Below are positions 27,001 to 37,369 of a DNA stretch of 64,000 nucleotides, piece by piece. The translations under genes were made by a program, and so were the position numbers. The stretch comes from Phycisphaerales bacterium. Its GTDB lineage: Bacteria; Planctomycetota; Phycisphaerae; Phycisphaerales; UBA1924. Each line of letters begins with the position of its first letter. Position 1 is the stretch's first letter. The notes under the pieces were generated by a model that ran no database searches, was not told the origin of the DNA, and saw only the letters and a list, made by a program, of their open reading frames with translations. The stretch lies in assembly GCA_029260375.1 (NCBI GenBank), contig JAJDDI010000048.1, positions 1-64,000 on the forward strand, in the 5' to 3' direction.

Positions 27001-27917
27001 GACACGGATCCTGGAACGCCCGCGCCGGGGAGCGGCCCCGAGTGCTGAGCGTCTGTAAGTGTCTTCGTTTTGGAGCGGTTTCGGAGTCGTTCGACGGTGA
27101 GCAATCCACCGATGAGGGCGATGAGCCCGATGACGGTCAGCACGCCGGCCAGACGCATCACGTTCATCGCGTGCATGCTGTAGGACCCGGCGTCGGGGTC
27201 GTAGCGGTAGCAGAAGTGGAGCAGGCGGTCGCCGAAGGAGCGGGCTACGCCGCCGTTGGACGCGTCGAGCATCGCGAGCTTCATGTCACGGGGCGGGTAG
27301 TCAAACCCGTGGAAGTACGCGGCGACCTCGCCCTCGGGCGAGAGCACGGTGATGCCCACGGGGTGGGCGAACTCGCCGTCTGGCAGCTTGTTGGTCTTGA
27401 AGCCCACGGCGCCCGTGAGCTGGTCGATGGTGTCCTGATCGGCGACGCAGAACGACCACGCGGCGTCGGTCTCGGCGGTGCGCCGGTTGTAGAGCGCGGT
27501 GTACTGCGTCTTGGCGCCCAGCGCGTGCGTCGGGGTCTCGGTTGCGTCGAAGCTGACGACCAGGACGTTGTACTCCTGGCCCATCGTGTAGTCGAGCTCG
27601 TTGAACGATCCGAGCAGCTTCTGCAGCACGACGGGGCAGACGATCGGGCAGTCGTAGTAGACCAGCGCGAGCACGACGGGCAGCCCGCCGCTGAGGACCT
27701 CGGCCATCGGCAGCGGCCGCGAATCGGCCTCGGTGAAGACGAGGTTCATGGGGACGCGCTGGCCGAAGTGCTCCTCGAGCTCGACGCCGCGCGCCTGCTC
27801 GGGGATCTCTTTCTTGAGCAGCTGCGCGGGCGAGAGCGACGCGCCCACAGCGATCGCGCCGCACGCCGCGAGGGCGAGCCGGCGGAAACCCGGGATGGAT
27901 CGCCGGTCAGTCCGCAT
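26997..27917 (-). CDS. SCO1/SenC family copper chaperone with C-terminal membrane helix
   Basis: SCO proteins load copper into the CuA centre of subunit II. This 306-residue member has an N-terminal signal (residues about 1-32), the thioredoxin-like fold with the metal-binding CPIVCP (about residue 89) and the distal His in FAHPVGITVLSPEG. A C-terminal helix (LAGVLTVIGLIALIGGLLTVE) anchors it, whereas most SCO proteins are anchored at the N terminus. It lies immediately upstream of coxB with ATGA overlap, which fits its role. It overlaps the preceding small gene by 11 bases. Confidence 0.9.
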   Translation of the reverse strand: MRTDRRSIPGFRRLALAACGAIAVGASLSPAQLLKKEIPEQARGVELEEHFGQRVPMNLVFTEADSRPLPMAEVLSGGLPVVLALVYYDCPIVCPVVLQKLLGSFNELDYTMGQEYNVLVVSFDATETPTHALGAKTQYTALYNRRTAETDAAWSFCVADQDTIDQLTGAVGFKTNKLPDGEFAHPVGITVLSPEGEVAAYFHGFDYPPRDMKLAMLDASNGGVARSFGDRLLHFCYRYDPDAGSYSMHAMNVMRLAGVLTVIGLIALIGGLLTVERLRNRSKTKTLTDAQHSGPLPGAGVPGSVS

Positions 27918-28323
27918 CGGTCAGCGAAAGCTCCTCTGAGGTACCGGGCGACGCGCTGGCGTAGCGCTGGACGACGCGGTCCATCGCGGCCTCGACGGGG
28001 ATGTACACGGTGTCGTGATCGACCCAGCCGTACCCGTCGAGGTGGGCCAGGTCCTGGGCCTTGGTCGCCTCGAACGGAGCGGCGATGCCGACGCCCTCCT
28101 GTTTCTCGGCCTTGATGGTCGAGACGTAGTTGTTGAAGTACGCCACGAGCACGACGATGACGAACGCGACGCCCAGGATCATCCCGATGAAGGTGATCGC
28201 CAGGGCGGTGGGGTTGGCGTGGGCGGCGTGCTCGAGCTGCGGCGCGCCCTCGTCGGGGGAGTGCCGGTGCCAGGCGTCGGGCTCGGTGTGGTGGACCGGT
28301 GTTTCGTGGGGTGTATCGCTCAT
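27907..28323 (-). CDS. Small single-pass membrane protein of the ACIII/oxidase operon
   Basis: This 138-residue protein is not recognised as a named family. It has a His/Glu/Pro-rich N terminus (about 40 residues), one helix (ALAITFIGMILGVAFVIVVLVAYF) and a soluble end with GYGWVDHDTVYIPVEAAMDRVVQRYA, which resembles the heme-free tether peptides often placed between act and cox genes in planctomycete operons. It could be a small accessory subunit linking the two complexes. It is co-transcribed: 39 bases after actF and overlapping the SCO gene. Confidence 0.7.
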   Translation of the reverse strand: MSDTPHETPVHHTEPDAWHRHSPDEGAPQLEHAAHANPTALAITFIGMILGVAFVIVVLVAYFNNYVSTIKAEKQEGVGIAAPFEATKAQDLAHLDGYGWVDHDTVYIPVEAAMDRVVQRYASASPGTSEELSLTDAD

Positions 28324-28362
28324 GGGTGTGTCCCGTTCTCGGGGGCGGCTCCGCCCGCGTGG

Positions 28363-29709
28363 TTAGACGTAGTTCTTGTGCGCCAGGGCCTCGTGCAGCA
28401 TCGGGTCCTTCAGCGGGATCAGCGGCGACGCGCCGACCGCCCGCACCAGGAAGAAGCCCCAGATGCAGAGCGGCGCCACGATGCCCGCCGCGTCAAGCCA
28501 GATCCCGCCCCAGACCCCGGGGTTCTCCGAGGCGTGCTCGCCCACGTAGACCATCGGGCGGACGATCCAGATCATGTCCGCGACCGTCATCGCGATCATG
28601 TACGCGGCCATGAACGCTAGCAGCCCTGTGATGCGTTTGACCTTGCGGAAGAGCAGGATGCAGAACGGCGCGACGAAGTGCCCGAACGCCAGGACGAGGA
28701 ACAGGGCCTTGTACCCGCCCTCGCCGGTGCGGTAGACGTACCAGGCGGTCTCCTCGGGGATGTTCGAGTACCAGATCAGGAAGTACTGGCTGAAGGCGAT
28801 GTACGCCCAGAAGACGGTGAACGAGAGAATCAGCTTGCCCAGGTCGTGGAAGTGCTCCTCGGTCACGGCGCCGGTGAGGCGACCCATGCCCTTGAGCACG
28901 GCCAGCACCAGGACGACCACCGAGACGCTCGCGAGGGCCGCCGACGCGAAGAAGTACACGCCCCACATCGTGGAGAAGAAGCGGAAGTCCAGGGCCATCA
29001 GGAAGTCGAAGGCGAAGAACGCGGTGGTCAGCGCGAACACCAGCAGGCCCCAGCCCGAGTTGAATCGCATCACGCGGGTGAGACCGCGCTGGCCGGTCTC
29101 GTCCTGCTTGAGGCTGGTGCGGACCATGATCTGGGAGAGGACGAGCCAGACGAGGCCGTAGATAAGGAAGCGGACGCCGAAGAAACCGACGTTGAGGAAG
29201 GGCGACTTCTGCTCGAGCAGGTGATCGCCCGCCATCTCTTCGCTGAGCCAGGTGAGCAGGATGCCCCCGCCCAGGACCTCGATGAGCACGACGCCCAGCA
29301 GCATCACCCAGCAGACGGGCAGCAGCGAGGCGACGTTCTCGAACTGTCGGCGGACGGTGCTTGTCCAGCCGGCGTTGAGCGAGTGGAAGACCATCGTCAG
29401 GAACAGGGCGCCCAGGCTCATCGCGACGCAGGTGAAGAGCCCGACCTCAAAGGCGGCAAGCGCGTGCCTCGCGTTGATGGCGAAGGCGCCGAGGATGGTG
29501 ATCACGAGGGCGGCGGCGCCGGCGATCAGCAGCAGTCCGGACAGCTTGGTGGTCGCGCCCTCGGGCAGGTGGATGTTGTCGTGGCGCATCGCGGGGTGGG
29601 CCGCGAGCTTGTCGAGGCGCTTGCGCCACTGGGCCTCGGTGAGGTAGGCCCTGGGCGTCTCTCGCTCGGGAATGGGGATGGATGTGGCGGGCGCCTGGGT
29701 CTGGCTCAT
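28363..29709 (-). CDS. actF: Alternative complex III membrane subunit ActF
   Basis: This 448-residue integral membrane protein has about ten helices and is the ActF-type quinol:cytochrome c/oxidase oxidoreductase subunit, a reduced relative of ActC. Typical stretches are TVFHSLNAGWTSTVRRQFE-like sequence near residue 110, FFGVRFLIYGLVWLVLS, GWGLLVFALTTAFFAFDFLMAL and GHFVAPFCILLFRKVKR. ActF contributes to the membrane domain, possibly to proton movement. The ATG at 29709 overlaps the actE stop by four bases, which fixes the start; the frame extends upstream only as a shadow of actE. Confidence 0.9.
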   Translation of the reverse strand: MSQTQAPATSIPIPERETPRAYLTEAQWRKRLDKLAAHPAMRHDNIHLPEGATTKLSGLLLIAGAAALVITILGAFAINARHALAAFEVGLFTCVAMSLGALFLTMVFHSLNAGWTSTVRRQFENVASLLPVCWVMLLGVVLIEVLGGGILLTWLSEEMAGDHLLEQKSPFLNVGFFGVRFLIYGLVWLVLSQIMVRTSLKQDETGQRGLTRVMRFNSGWGLLVFALTTAFFAFDFLMALDFRFFSTMWGVYFFASAALASVSVVVLVLAVLKGMGRLTGAVTEEHFHDLGKLILSFTVFWAYIAFSQYFLIWYSNIPEETAWYVYRTGEGGYKALFLVLAFGHFVAPFCILLFRKVKRITGLLAFMAAYMIAMTVADMIWIVRPMVYVGEHASENPGVWGGIWLDAAGIVAPLCIWGFFLVRAVGASPLIPLKDPMLHEALAHKNYV

Positions 29710-30500
29710 GGGGAGACTCCCTCGCTCGCGGGCGCGGCGGGCCTGCTGCGGGTGAGCAGGGACCGCTGTGAATCGGGGATGCTCGGGTCGTCGGGCGAGA
29801 CGTTCTGCGACGCCTGGAGCACGCGGATGTAGGCGATGATCGCCCACGCCTGGTCGGCGCTGATGTTGTGCCCGTAGGCGGGCATGCGGTTGGCGCCGGT
29901 GATCTCGTTCCAGAGCCCCTCGCGGATCACGCTGAACATGTGCCCGTCCTTGGCGGAGCGCTGGGACGGGTCGGAGAACTTGGGATCGAGCAGGTTCGCG
30001 GGGGCCGGGGTGTATCCGGCCTGGGCGACCATGCCCGTGCCGTCGCCCTTGTAGCCGTGGCAGGCGACGCAGTTGATCTCGAACTTGCGCCGTCCCAGGT
30101 CGAGCATCTCGCGGGTGACGGTCGTCGGGATGGTGTCCACGAACGCATCGGGGCCGGTCCTGCCCGTGTAGTAGGCGTCGTCCTCGGCGAGGAAGGACGC
30201 CCGCTCGAGGCTGTAGTCCGCGGCCCAGGCGTTGGCGCCGAACTGATCGGGGTTGAAGCTTCGCCGGGCGAAGGCGACGGTGTTCTGGTTGGGCACACGC
30301 TGCGTGCGGCGTGTCCCGTCCTGGAGCGCGAAGAACTCCGTCTCGGACTGCGCCTTCCACTTGGGCTGGTCGTCCATGTCGGGCAGGAACTGACGCGGGC
30401 GGTCGTCGGTGCGATCGCCCCGGCAGCCCGCCAGCGGCAGGGCCAGCAGCGTGCTCGCGACCAGCAGCAGACCGACTCGGATGATGGGTGAACTGATCAT
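29706..30500 (-). CDS. actE: Alternative complex III monoheme cytochrome c lipoprotein ActE
   Basis: ActE is the monoheme cytochrome c that passes electrons from the ACIII core to the oxidase. This 264-residue protein has a lipoprotein signal with the lipobox LPLAGC (Cys near residue 26) and a cytochrome c domain with CVACH near residue 144 and the axial Met in ITGANRMPAYGHNIS. A region typical of ActE (VPNQNTVAFARRSF) precedes the heme. The gene overlaps actD at its start and actF at its end by four bases each. Confidence 0.92.
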   Translation of the reverse strand: MISSPIIRVGLLLVASTLLALPLAGCRGDRTDDRPRQFLPDMDDQPKWKAQSETEFFALQDGTRRTQRVPNQNTVAFARRSFNPDQFGANAWAADYSLERASFLAEDDAYYTGRTGPDAFVDTIPTTVTREMLDLGRRKFEINCVACHGYKGDGTGMVAQAGYTPAPANLLDPKFSDPSQRSAKDGHMFSVIREGLWNEITGANRMPAYGHNISADQAWAIIAYIRVLQASQNVSPDDPSIPDSQRSLLTRSRPAAPASEGVSP

Positions 30501-31138
30501 CGGTCCTCGTCCTCCACGAGTTCGATGCTCTCGGCGCCCACGGATTCAAGCAGCGCCCGCGTGCGCGCCGGGTCGAAGTTTGGGTCCGAGGCCTCGATGC
30601 AGATGAAGAAGGTGTCGTCCGAGACGCTCAGAAAGCGGTCGCGGGCGAACAGCGGGTGGTGGAACCGGGGCAGGCCGTTGAGCGCGAGCATGCCAAAGAG
30701 ACAGGTGAACGCGGTGACCAGGATGCCCAGCTCGAAGGTGATAGGGGTGAACGGTTCCCACGCAAGAAAGGGCTTGCCCTGGACAACGATGTTGTAGTCG
30801 CTGTTCATGAAGAACTGCATCGCGAGGGCGCCAGCCACGCCGGTGATCGCGGCGCCCGCGGCGATCGCGGGCAGGATCGTCCGCTTGATGCCCATCGACT
30901 CCTCCATCCCGTGGATCGGGAAGGGGGTCATCACGTCCCACTTTGTGTAGCCCGCGTCCCGCACGCGCTCGGCGGCGTGAACGACTGCGGGCGTCTTGGA
31001 GAACTGGGCGATGATCCCGTGCACGGGCTTGCCCGCCTCCGAGACGTATCTGGGCGCGGGCTTGGGGATGAAGGGCATGTAGTCGCTGGCGAGAGCCATC
31101 ATCTCCGAAACGCTTGGGATCTTGGGAAGCTCTGGCAT
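30497..31138 (-). CDS. actD: Alternative complex III subunit ActD (DUF3341)
   Basis: This 213-residue protein has the DUF3341 pattern: an N-terminal soluble part with GIIAQFSKTPAVVHAAERVRDAGYTKWDVMTPFPIHGMEE, two helices (ILPAIAAGAAITGVAGALAMQFF and FELGILVTAFTCLFGMLALNGLP) and the end with HHPLFARDRF followed by a ferredoxin-like segment. ActD is a peripheral/membrane subunit of ACIII without cofactor. An N-terminal addition of about 30 residues precedes the conserved part. It starts two bases from the actC end and overlaps actE. Confidence 0.92.
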   Translation of the reverse strand: MPELPKIPSVSEMMALASDYMPFIPKPAPRYVSEAGKPVHGIIAQFSKTPAVVHAAERVRDAGYTKWDVMTPFPIHGMEESMGIKRTILPAIAAGAAITGVAGALAMQFFMNSDYNIVVQGKPFLAWEPFTPITFELGILVTAFTCLFGMLALNGLPRFHHPLFARDRFLSVSDDTFFICIEASDPNFDPARTRALLESVGAESIELVEDEDR

Positions 31139-31139
31139 G

Positions 31140-32729
31140 TCAGTGATCCTCCCCGTGGTCGTCGTCGTGCGGGTGCGGGTCCGCGTCGGGCATCACGGCC
31201 TTGAGCTCCGCCATCGCGAAGACGGGCAGGAACTTGACGAAGAGCAGGAACAGCGTGAGGAAGATGCCGCACGAGCCGGCGAAGGTCAGGATGTCCACCC
31301 AGGTCGGGTAGAACATGCCCCACTCGCCCGGCAGGAACGCCCGGTGCAGCGACGTGACGATGATCACGAACCGCTCGAACCACATGCCCACGGTCACGAA
31401 GATCGCCACGACCCAGACCGCCCACGGGTTCTGGCGGACCTTCTTGAACCAGAAGACCTGCGGCGAGAGCACGTTGCAGCCGATCATCGTCCAGTACGCC
31501 CACCAGTAGGGGGCGACGCGCGGGTTGACGCGGTTGTTGGCGAAAGCCTCAAACTCGAACTTGTTGGCGCTGTACCACGCGATGAAGAACTCCATCGAGT
31601 AGGCGAAGCCGACCATCATGCCCGTGACCAGGATGATCTTGGCCATGTTCTCGATGTGGCGGATCGTCAGCAGGTCCTTGAAGTTGGGCAGCAGCGCACG
31701 GAGCGGGATGAGCAGGAAGAGGACCATCGCGAAGCCGCCGAAGATGGCGCCCGCGACGAAGTAGGGCGGGACGATCGTGGTGTGCCAGCCCGGCAGGATC
31801 GAGGTCGCGAAGTCGAACGACACGATCGAGTGCACCGAGAGCACCAGCGGCGTGGAGATGCCCGCCAGGACGAGGTAGGCCGCCTCGTAGCGGTGCCAGT
31901 GGCGGCTGGAGAACCGCCAGCCCAGCGACATCAGCCCGTAGATGTACGCCCGGAGCGTGTCGGGCTTGGGCAGCGGGAGCTGCACCTCGCGACCGCCCGG
32001 GAGCGCGACCATGAACGGCTTGGAGACGCCCAGACGCAGGCGGCGGTCCGCCCGGTCTCGCAGCGTCGCGACGTCCGGGATCATGCCCATGTACCAGAAC
32101 AGCAGCGAGACCGTCGCGTACGTCGAGACCGCGAACACGTCCCACAGCAGCGGCGAGCGGAAGTTGGGCCAGATGCCGTTGGAGTTGGGGATCGGGAAGA
32201 GCATCCAGGCGAACCAGACGCGACCGACATGGATGCCCGGGAAGATGCCCGCGCAGATGACGGCGAAGATGGTCATCGCCTCCGCCGATCGGTTGACCGC
32301 GGTCCTCCATCTCTGCTTGAGCAGGCAGAGGATCGCGGAGATCAGCGTTCCGGCGTGCCCGATACCGATCCAGAACACGAAGTTGGTGATGTCCCAGGCC
32401 CAGTCCACCTGGTTGTTCAGACCCCACACACCGACACCGGTGATGATCAGGTACAGGATCATGCCCGTGCCGACGGCGGCGACCGTCGAGCTGATCGTGA
32501 TGGCGATGAACCACCACTTCGGGGGCGGGTCCTCGGCGTAGCCGCAGACGATCTGCGTGACCTCGCTATGCGTGCGCTGGGAGAGCACCAGCGGCGGGCG
32601 GATGGCGGGGTCCTCGACGAGCGAGCCGTCGCCCAGGCTGGGACCCTCGTCCCGCCCGGGGGTGTGGGCGGCTTCGCGGAGCCCGGCGAGGCGTTCGGCC
32701 GTCACCTTGTCGGGGTGGATGGAGCTCAT
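31140..32729 (-). CDS. actC: Alternative complex III quinol-oxidising membrane subunit ActC
   Basis: ActC is a large NrfD/PsrC-like membrane protein which holds the quinol site of ACIII. This 529-residue member has about ten helices; visible marks are [50 protein letters not shown] with the conserved His, [41 protein letters not shown] and [12 protein letters not shown]-like sequence near 370. The N-terminal tail (about 60 residues) and the His/Asp-rich C terminus are cytoplasmic. Its ATG overlaps the actB stop by four bases. Confidence 0.95.
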   Translation of the reverse strand: MSSIHPDKVTAERLAGLREAAHTPGRDEGPSLGDGSLVEDPAIRPPLVLSQRTHSEVTQIVCGYAEDPPPKWWFIAITISSTVAAVGTGMILYLIITGVGVWGLNNQVDWAWDITNFVFWIGIGHAGTLISAILCLLKQRWRTAVNRSAEAMTIFAVICAGIFPGIHVGRVWFAWMLFPIPNSNGIWPNFRSPLLWDVFAVSTYATVSLLFWYMGMIPDVATLRDRADRRLRLGVSKPFMVALPGGREVQLPLPKPDTLRAYIYGLMSLGWRFSSRHWHRYEAAYLVLAGISTPLVLSVHSIVSFDFATSILPGWHTTIVPPYFVAGAIFGGFAMVLFLLIPLRALLPNFKDLLTIRHIENMAKIILVTGMMVGFAYSMEFFIAWYSANKFEFEAFANNRVNPRVAPYWWAYWTMIGCNVLSPQVFWFKKVRQNPWAVWVVAIFVTVGMWFERFVIIVTSLHRAFLPGEWGMFYPTWVDILTFAGSCGIFLTLFLLFVKFLPVFAMAELKAVMPDADPHPHDDDHGEDH

Positions 32730-35700
32730 GCGTGGACTCCGGCTGCGGCAGCGAGGACGCGGAGGCTCAGGGCGTAGCCGCGATCGCTGGACCGGTTGGT
32801 GTCATAGAAGAAGCCGTGCGTTTCATCGCCGTGCGCGTCCGAGTGGTCTTCGCCGTGCCCGTCGCCCACGCCCCCGTCGTGCCCGCCTTCTTCGGAGGCA
32901 TGGCTCAGCGGGTCGTGCGCGAGTCGCGCCTCGTAGCCATCGGGGTCGAGGTGGGCCAGGAGCGCCTCGTTTGGATTGTCGATGCGCATCAGGTGGGTGG
33001 TGCGGGGGCGTGTGTCGAGGTAGCCCAGGACCATGTACGAGCGCTGGTTGTCGCGCCACTTGCTGACGCGGCTGGTCGGGTCGAGGATGTCGCCGAAGAC
33101 GATGGAGTCCGAGGGGCAGGCCTGCTGGCAGGCGACCTGGAAGAAGCCGTCGGGGATGGGCGCCTCGTAGCCCGGGCCCATCTCGGTGTTCTGGCCGCGG
33201 GCCCAGATGTCCTTGACCTTGACTTCCTGTCGCGCCTCGTTGACGCGCTGGATGCAGTACGTGCACTTCTCCATCACACCCCTCGAGCGGACGGTAACGT
33301 CCGGGTTGAGCTGCATGCGCTGGATCTCGTCGAGTTTCTGGCGCAGTCGGGGCGGGATGAAGTTCTTGTTGAGGTCCTTCTGATCGATGGGGGCGTCGCC
33401 GAGCAGGTCCTCGCCGTAGAAACGCCCGTTGTACTTGTTCCAGCCCCACTCGAAGAAGTTGAAGCGTCGGACCTTGTAGGGGCAGTTGTTGGCGCAGTAG
33501 CGGGTGCCGATGCAGCGGTTGTAGGCGATGTCGTTGGTGCCCTCGGCGCCGTGGATCGTCGCGTTGACGGGGCAGACCGTCTCGCAGGGGGCGTTCTCGC
33601 AGTGCACACACGCGACGGGCTGGTTCATCATGCCCGAGGGGTTGTTCAGATCGTCGCCGGCGAAGTAGCGGTCCACGCGGATCCACTGCATCTCGCGCCC
33701 CTTGGCGACCTCGCGCTTGCCGACGATCGGGATGCTGTTCTCGCTCTGGCAGGCGATGGTGCAGACGCCGCAGCCCGAGCAGGTGCTCGTGTCGATCGTC
33801 ATCCCCCACTGCGGCCCCTTGGAGAAGGCCGAGCCGGGGGCGGGGTCTCCGCGCGATCCGTTCTGCGGGTTCTCGTAGATGGAGATGTTCTTTGGCGTGT
33901 GGCTGAGCTCGCCAAGCTGCTCGGCCAAGTGTAAGCGGCTGACCGCATACTCCTCACCGTAGATCGTATCGGGGTGCTCGACCGGCGGGGCGTCGCCGTG
34001 CTCGTCCCACCACTTCTTGTCCAGGGAGCGGAGGATGGTGTCCCGCCCGCCCATGGTCCAGTGGTTCTGGGTGCTGGCGATGGTGTACGTGCCGCCGGCC
34101 CGCTCGATCGTGGCGCCCACGGCGCCGGCCGGTGAGCCGGAGGTCCGCAGCGCGTAGGTGTTGAACCCGACCTGGCTGCCCACGTGCCCGGACTCGGTCC
34201 GCCCGTAGCCGAGGCGGAGCACGACGGTGTTGTCGGGCACACCAGGGAGGATCCAGACGGGCATCTCGAGCTGGCGCCCGCCCAGGGTGAGCGTGGCCAT
34301 CTTGGCCTGGGGCATCTGCGACTTGGTGTACGGGTTGTTCTCGTCCTGCCAGGTGTGGTCGGGCAGCACGCCCAGCGCCTTGGCGGTCGCGGGGCTGAGG
34401 TACGCGGGGTTGTCCCAGACGACCTTGGACGCGGTGTCGGGCAGCTCCTGGAGCCAGCCGCAGTTGGCCCAGCGACCGTCGCCGATGTTGGCGGTGGAGA
34501 AGACGACCTCGAGCGAGTCCTGCGCCGGCGCGGGCGCCAGGGAGAGGCCCGAGACCGCGGCGCGGACGCTGGTGTCGTTGGAGTTGGGCGCCGAACGCGT
34601 CGCGCCGGAGCCGGCGAGCACGCCGTCGTGCAGGGCGCGCCGCCAGAGCTTGTCGAAGGCCTTGTCCTCGACGCGCCCGCCCGCCCGGGCGGCCCAGGTC
34701 TGGCGGACGAGCCCGTAGCCGTCGGGGTGTTCGTCGCCCGCGAGCAGCGCGAGCAGCTCGATATCGCTCAGCGCCGGGTCGTAGAGCGGGGCGATCATCG
34801 GCTGAATCGGGGAGACCGTGCCGTCGTAGGCCTCGACATCGCCCCATGATTCGAGGTAGTGGGCGCCGTTGAGGCTCCAGGTGGAGCGGGCGGCGGTCTC
34901 GCTGGCCTGGACAGACCAGCAGATGCTCGTGCCCAGCGAGGCGAACGCGTCGCCGAACTCAAGATCGGCAGGGGCGTCGAACAGCGGGTTGGTATCGATG
35001 CAGACCAGGGTGTCCACGCGACCGGCGTGCATCTCGGACGCGAGGGACGCGATCGACTCGACCGAGCTGCGCGCCTCGTCGGCGCTCATGGGCGTGGTCG
35101 TGACGACCGAGCCCACAGAGCCCAGCGCCGCGTTGATCGCGTGACACAGGGCGTGGACCGGCGCTGGCTGGCTCGGGCCCGGGATCACCACGCCGCCCGC
35201 GCCCGCGGTGCGGAGGTCGGACGCGATCTGGCTCACCACCTCAGAATCGATCTCGGCGCCCGCCGGCACGCCGAAGCGTCCCACGCCCAGCGCGTTGGCC
35301 AGCGCCATCGCGAACGCGGAGATCTGGCTGGGCGCCATACGGAGGCGGTGGTCCGCCAGCGAGCCGGTGGCGCTCGGACAGGACTCAAGCACATACAGGC
35401 GGCTCATGTCGTCGCCGGCGTGGTGCTGGCGACGGGTCGAGGCCAGGTCTCGGGCATGGATCAGCGCCTCGGGGCCTTCGACGGTGAAGTCTGCGTCGAG
35501 GCTCAAGATGCGTTGTGCCTTGGTCAGGTCGTAGTGGACCCGCGCCGGCGAGCCGAACGCCGCGCGGGCGCCATCGGCGGCGCCGGAACGCTCGCTCGCG
35601 CTGTACGCGTGCCACGAGGCCTCGGGCCATCGCTCGAGGATGCGCGCCTTGAGCGCGTCGCGTGTGGGGCTTGTCTTCTTGTCAACGAGGAACGCCAGAC

Positions 35701-36316
35701 CCCGGCCGCGCGTCGCGTCGAAGCCCGCGAAATGGTCGCCGCCCCACGCCTTGAAGTCGTCCCACGTCGCGGCCTTGGGACCCGACGCCGGGTTGAGGTA
35801 CACCGGGTGCTTCAGACGGTCGGGATCGTAGAGCGTCAGCACACTCGCCTGCGCCCAGATGCTCGACTTGCCCCGGTTGACCGGGTGCAGGGGGTTTCCC
35901 TCGATCTTGGTGGGACGCCCCGCGTGGGTTTCGGCGAGGACGCCCTCGGCGCCGCCGCCGGGCAGGGGCATCGCCGTCGCGTAGTACAGCGCCTTGCCCG
36001 GGATCACCTGCTCGGGCACGCTGCTCGAGTAGGGCATGATGTGGTGCTCGGGCCTGCGGCAGCCCGGGAGCGTCATCGCGCCCGCGAGCGCGACGCTGGC
36101 GCCCATCAGCTTGACAAAGTCACGGCGCGACTCGCCCAGCAGCTCCGACGCGCCCCCCGGGAACTCTCGCTCGACGAAGTCGCGGAACTCGTTGGTGTCG
36201 CTCACCTCGTCGAGACTGCGCCAGTACCGGCGCCCGGTCACACCGCCAGCGTGCGCGGCGAGCTCCGGGGTCCGGTCCGAGTTCTTCGTCGAGGGGCACT
36301 GATCCAGCTTGCTCAT
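32726..36316 (-). CDS. actB: Alternative complex III iron-sulfur/molybdopterin-like subunit ActB (fused)
   Basis: ActB is the large peripheral subunit which moves electrons through iron-sulfur clusters. In this 1196-residue fused form the N terminus carries a Tat-type signal ([19 protein letters not shown]) with a possible lipobox LPGC. The next 700 residues form a molybdopterin-enzyme-like domain without cofactor. The C-terminal third is ferredoxin-like, with cysteines in [48 protein letters not shown] and CQQACPSDS, enough for one [3Fe-4S] and three [4Fe-4S] clusters as in ACIII structures. A His/Asp-rich tail ends it. It follows actA by 78 bases. Confidence 0.95.
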   Translation of the reverse strand: MSKLDQCPSTKNSDRTPELAAHAGGVTGRRYWRSLDEVSDTNEFRDFVEREFPGGASELLGESRRDFVKLMGASVALAGAMTLPGCRRPEHHIMPYSSSVPEQVIPGKALYYATAMPLPGGGAEGVLAETHAGRPTKIEGNPLHPVNRGKSSIWAQASVLTLYDPDRLKHPVYLNPASGPKAATWDDFKAWGGDHFAGFDATRGRGLAFLVDKKTSPTRDALKARILERWPEASWHAYSASERSGAADGARAAFGSPARVHYDLTKAQRILSLDADFTVEGPEALIHARDLASTRRQHHAGDDMSRLYVLESCPSATGSLADHRLRMAPSQISAFAMALANALGVGRFGVPAGAEIDSEVVSQIASDLRTAGAGGVVIPGPSQPAPVHALCHAINAALGSVGSVVTTTPMSADEARSSVESIASLASEMHAGRVDTLVCIDTNPLFDAPADLEFGDAFASLGTSICWSVQASETAARSTWSLNGAHYLESWGDVEAYDGTVSPIQPMIAPLYDPALSDIELLALLAGDEHPDGYGLVRQTWAARAGGRVEDKAFDKLWRRALHDGVLAGSGATRSAPNSNDTSVRAAVSGLSLAPAPAQDSLEVVFSTANIGDGRWANCGWLQELPDTASKVVWDNPAYLSPATAKALGVLPDHTWQDENNPYTKSQMPQAKMATLTLGGRQLEMPVWILPGVPDNTVVLRLGYGRTESGHVGSQVGFNTYALRTSGSPAGAVGATIERAGGTYTIASTQNHWTMGGRDTILRSLDKKWWDEHGDAPPVEHPDTIYGEEYAVSRLHLAEQLGELSHTPKNISIYENPQNGSRGDPAPGSAFSKGPQWGMTIDTSTCSGCGVCTIACQSENSIPIVGKREVAKGREMQWIRVDRYFAGDDLNNPSGMMNQPVACVHCENAPCETVCPVNATIHGAEGTNDIAYNRCIGTRYCANNCPYKVRRFNFFEWGWNKYNGRFYGEDLLGDAPIDQKDLNKNFIPPRLRQKLDEIQRMQLNPDVTVRSRGVMEKCTYCIQRVNEARQEVKVKDIWARGQNTEMGPGYEAPIPDGFFQVACQQACPSDSIVFGDILDPTSRVSKWRDNQRSYMVLGYLDTRPRTTHLMRIDNPNEALLAHLDPDGYEARLAHDPLSHASEEGGHDGGVGDGHGEDHSDAHGDETHGFFYDTNRSSDRGYALSLRVLAAAAGVHA

Positions 36317-36394
36317 GGTCCGCCCTGTCTCTCAGGCCCGCTCGGCCTGTGGGTTCGTTCGCGTGTCGGGTCAAAGTGAACTCGTAGGAAGGAA

Positions 36395-37087
36395 CTAGTA
36401 GTGGCAGGCGCCGCAGTGCTGGGGCGGGTCGCGCCGCAGCGAGTCGAGCAGCGCCTCGGGGCTCATCGCCGCGTGCGCCTCGTCCGCCCGCTCGTCGAGC
36501 GGCGTGCTGAGCCACTGCTCCACCCAGATCAGGTCCGTCACCCGGTCGGTGGGCACCAGGTTCTTCTCCGGGTTGCGGTGGCAGTCCAGGCACCAGCTCA
36601 TCGAGAGCGGCTCGGCCTGCGCGACCACCGGGAGTCCCTTGATCTGCCCGTGGCACGAATAGCAGCTCACACCCGCCGAGAGGTGAGACTGGTGCGTGAA
36701 CTGCACGTAGTCGGGGAGCTTGTGGACCTTGCGCCAGGGGATGGACGCGTCGGTCTCGTACGCCTCGCGCACAAACGCGGTCTTCTGCTCGACACGTTGG
36801 AGCTTGCCCTCTTCGTGACAGCCGTAGCACGTCTTGACGCTCGGGACGTTGGCGTGGCGCGACTCCTCGACGTGGGAGTGGCAATAACGGCAGTCCATGC
36901 CGAGCTTGCCCGCGTGGATCTGGTGGTTGAACCCGTTGCCGGGCTGGACGGGCATGTAGCCCACCTCCCAGAACGCGGGCGTGAAGTAGTACCAGACGCC
37001 ACCGATCGCCAAGGTTCCGCCGCCCACGGCGCCGAGGGCGCCGAGCGTGGGCAGCACGTTCATCCAACGGGGAAAGAGGCCTGCCAC
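36395..37087 (-). CDS. actA: Alternative complex III pentaheme cytochrome c ActA
   Basis: This 230-residue protein has one N-terminal helix (LPTLGALGAVGGGTLAIGGVWYYF) and five CxxCH heme sites: CRYCH, CYGCH, CYSCH, CLDCH and CGACH, the last two residues from the end. ActA relays electrons from ActB toward ActE. The start is taken as GTG at 37087: TAGGAG lies seven bases upstream on the minus strand and the helix follows; the first ATG inside would be eight codons later and the frame upstream has no motif. It is the first gene of the act/cox operon, divergent from ctaA. Confidence 0.92.
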   Translation of the reverse strand: MAGLFPRWMNVLPTLGALGAVGGGTLAIGGVWYYFTPAFWEVGYMPVQPGNGFNHQIHAGKLGMDCRYCHSHVEESRHANVPSVKTCYGCHEEGKLQRVEQKTAFVREAYETDASIPWRKVHKLPDYVQFTHQSHLSAGVSCYSCHGQIKGLPVVAQAEPLSMSWCLDCHRNPEKNLVPTDRVTDLIWVEQWLSTPLDERADEAHAAMSPEALLDSLRRDPPQHCGACHY

Positions 37088-37279
37088 TCGACGACTCCTA
37101 CGATGGTGATCCGCGACACGCCCCCGCGGGCGGGCGTGGCGCCCCGATCTATCCCAGGCCCGCACTCGGGCGTGGGCTGGGGAGGTTAGCACCACGAGTT
37201 CTTTCCCGCATTGCTGTCCAGCCGAAATTCTGACCCCTGGCGCGTATGCTCAGGGGATCGCGTCACTGCCAGACCGTAA

Positions 37280-37296
37280 CTGAGACAGGGTCTCAA
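37280..37296. promoter_or_regulatory. Palindrome TGAGAC-N3-GTCTCA before ctaA
   Basis: TGAGACAGGGTCTCA at 37281-37295 shares both six-base arms and the three-base spacer with the operator at 4526-4540. It lies 74 bases before the ctaA start in the actA/ctaA divergent region and could control either gene. The rest of this 280-base intergenic region shows no clear -35/-10 pair. Confidence 0.5.
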
Positions 37297-37369
37297 TAAC
37301 GATGTTGGACCCCGTATTCACGACAACTTGATCCTTATAGAGAGCGCCCCGGCGCCCGAGGACCCCACC

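Noticed and set aside
25774-27048. Open frame of 424 codons on the plus strand opposite coxB
   Set aside because: Val/Gly/Glu/His-rich shadow of coxB, whose CuA and heme motifs are unambiguous.
34859-36379. Open frame of 506 codons on the plus strand opposite actB
   Set aside because: Antisense to the Tat-signal and molybdopterin-like part of actB; composition is that of a shadow frame.
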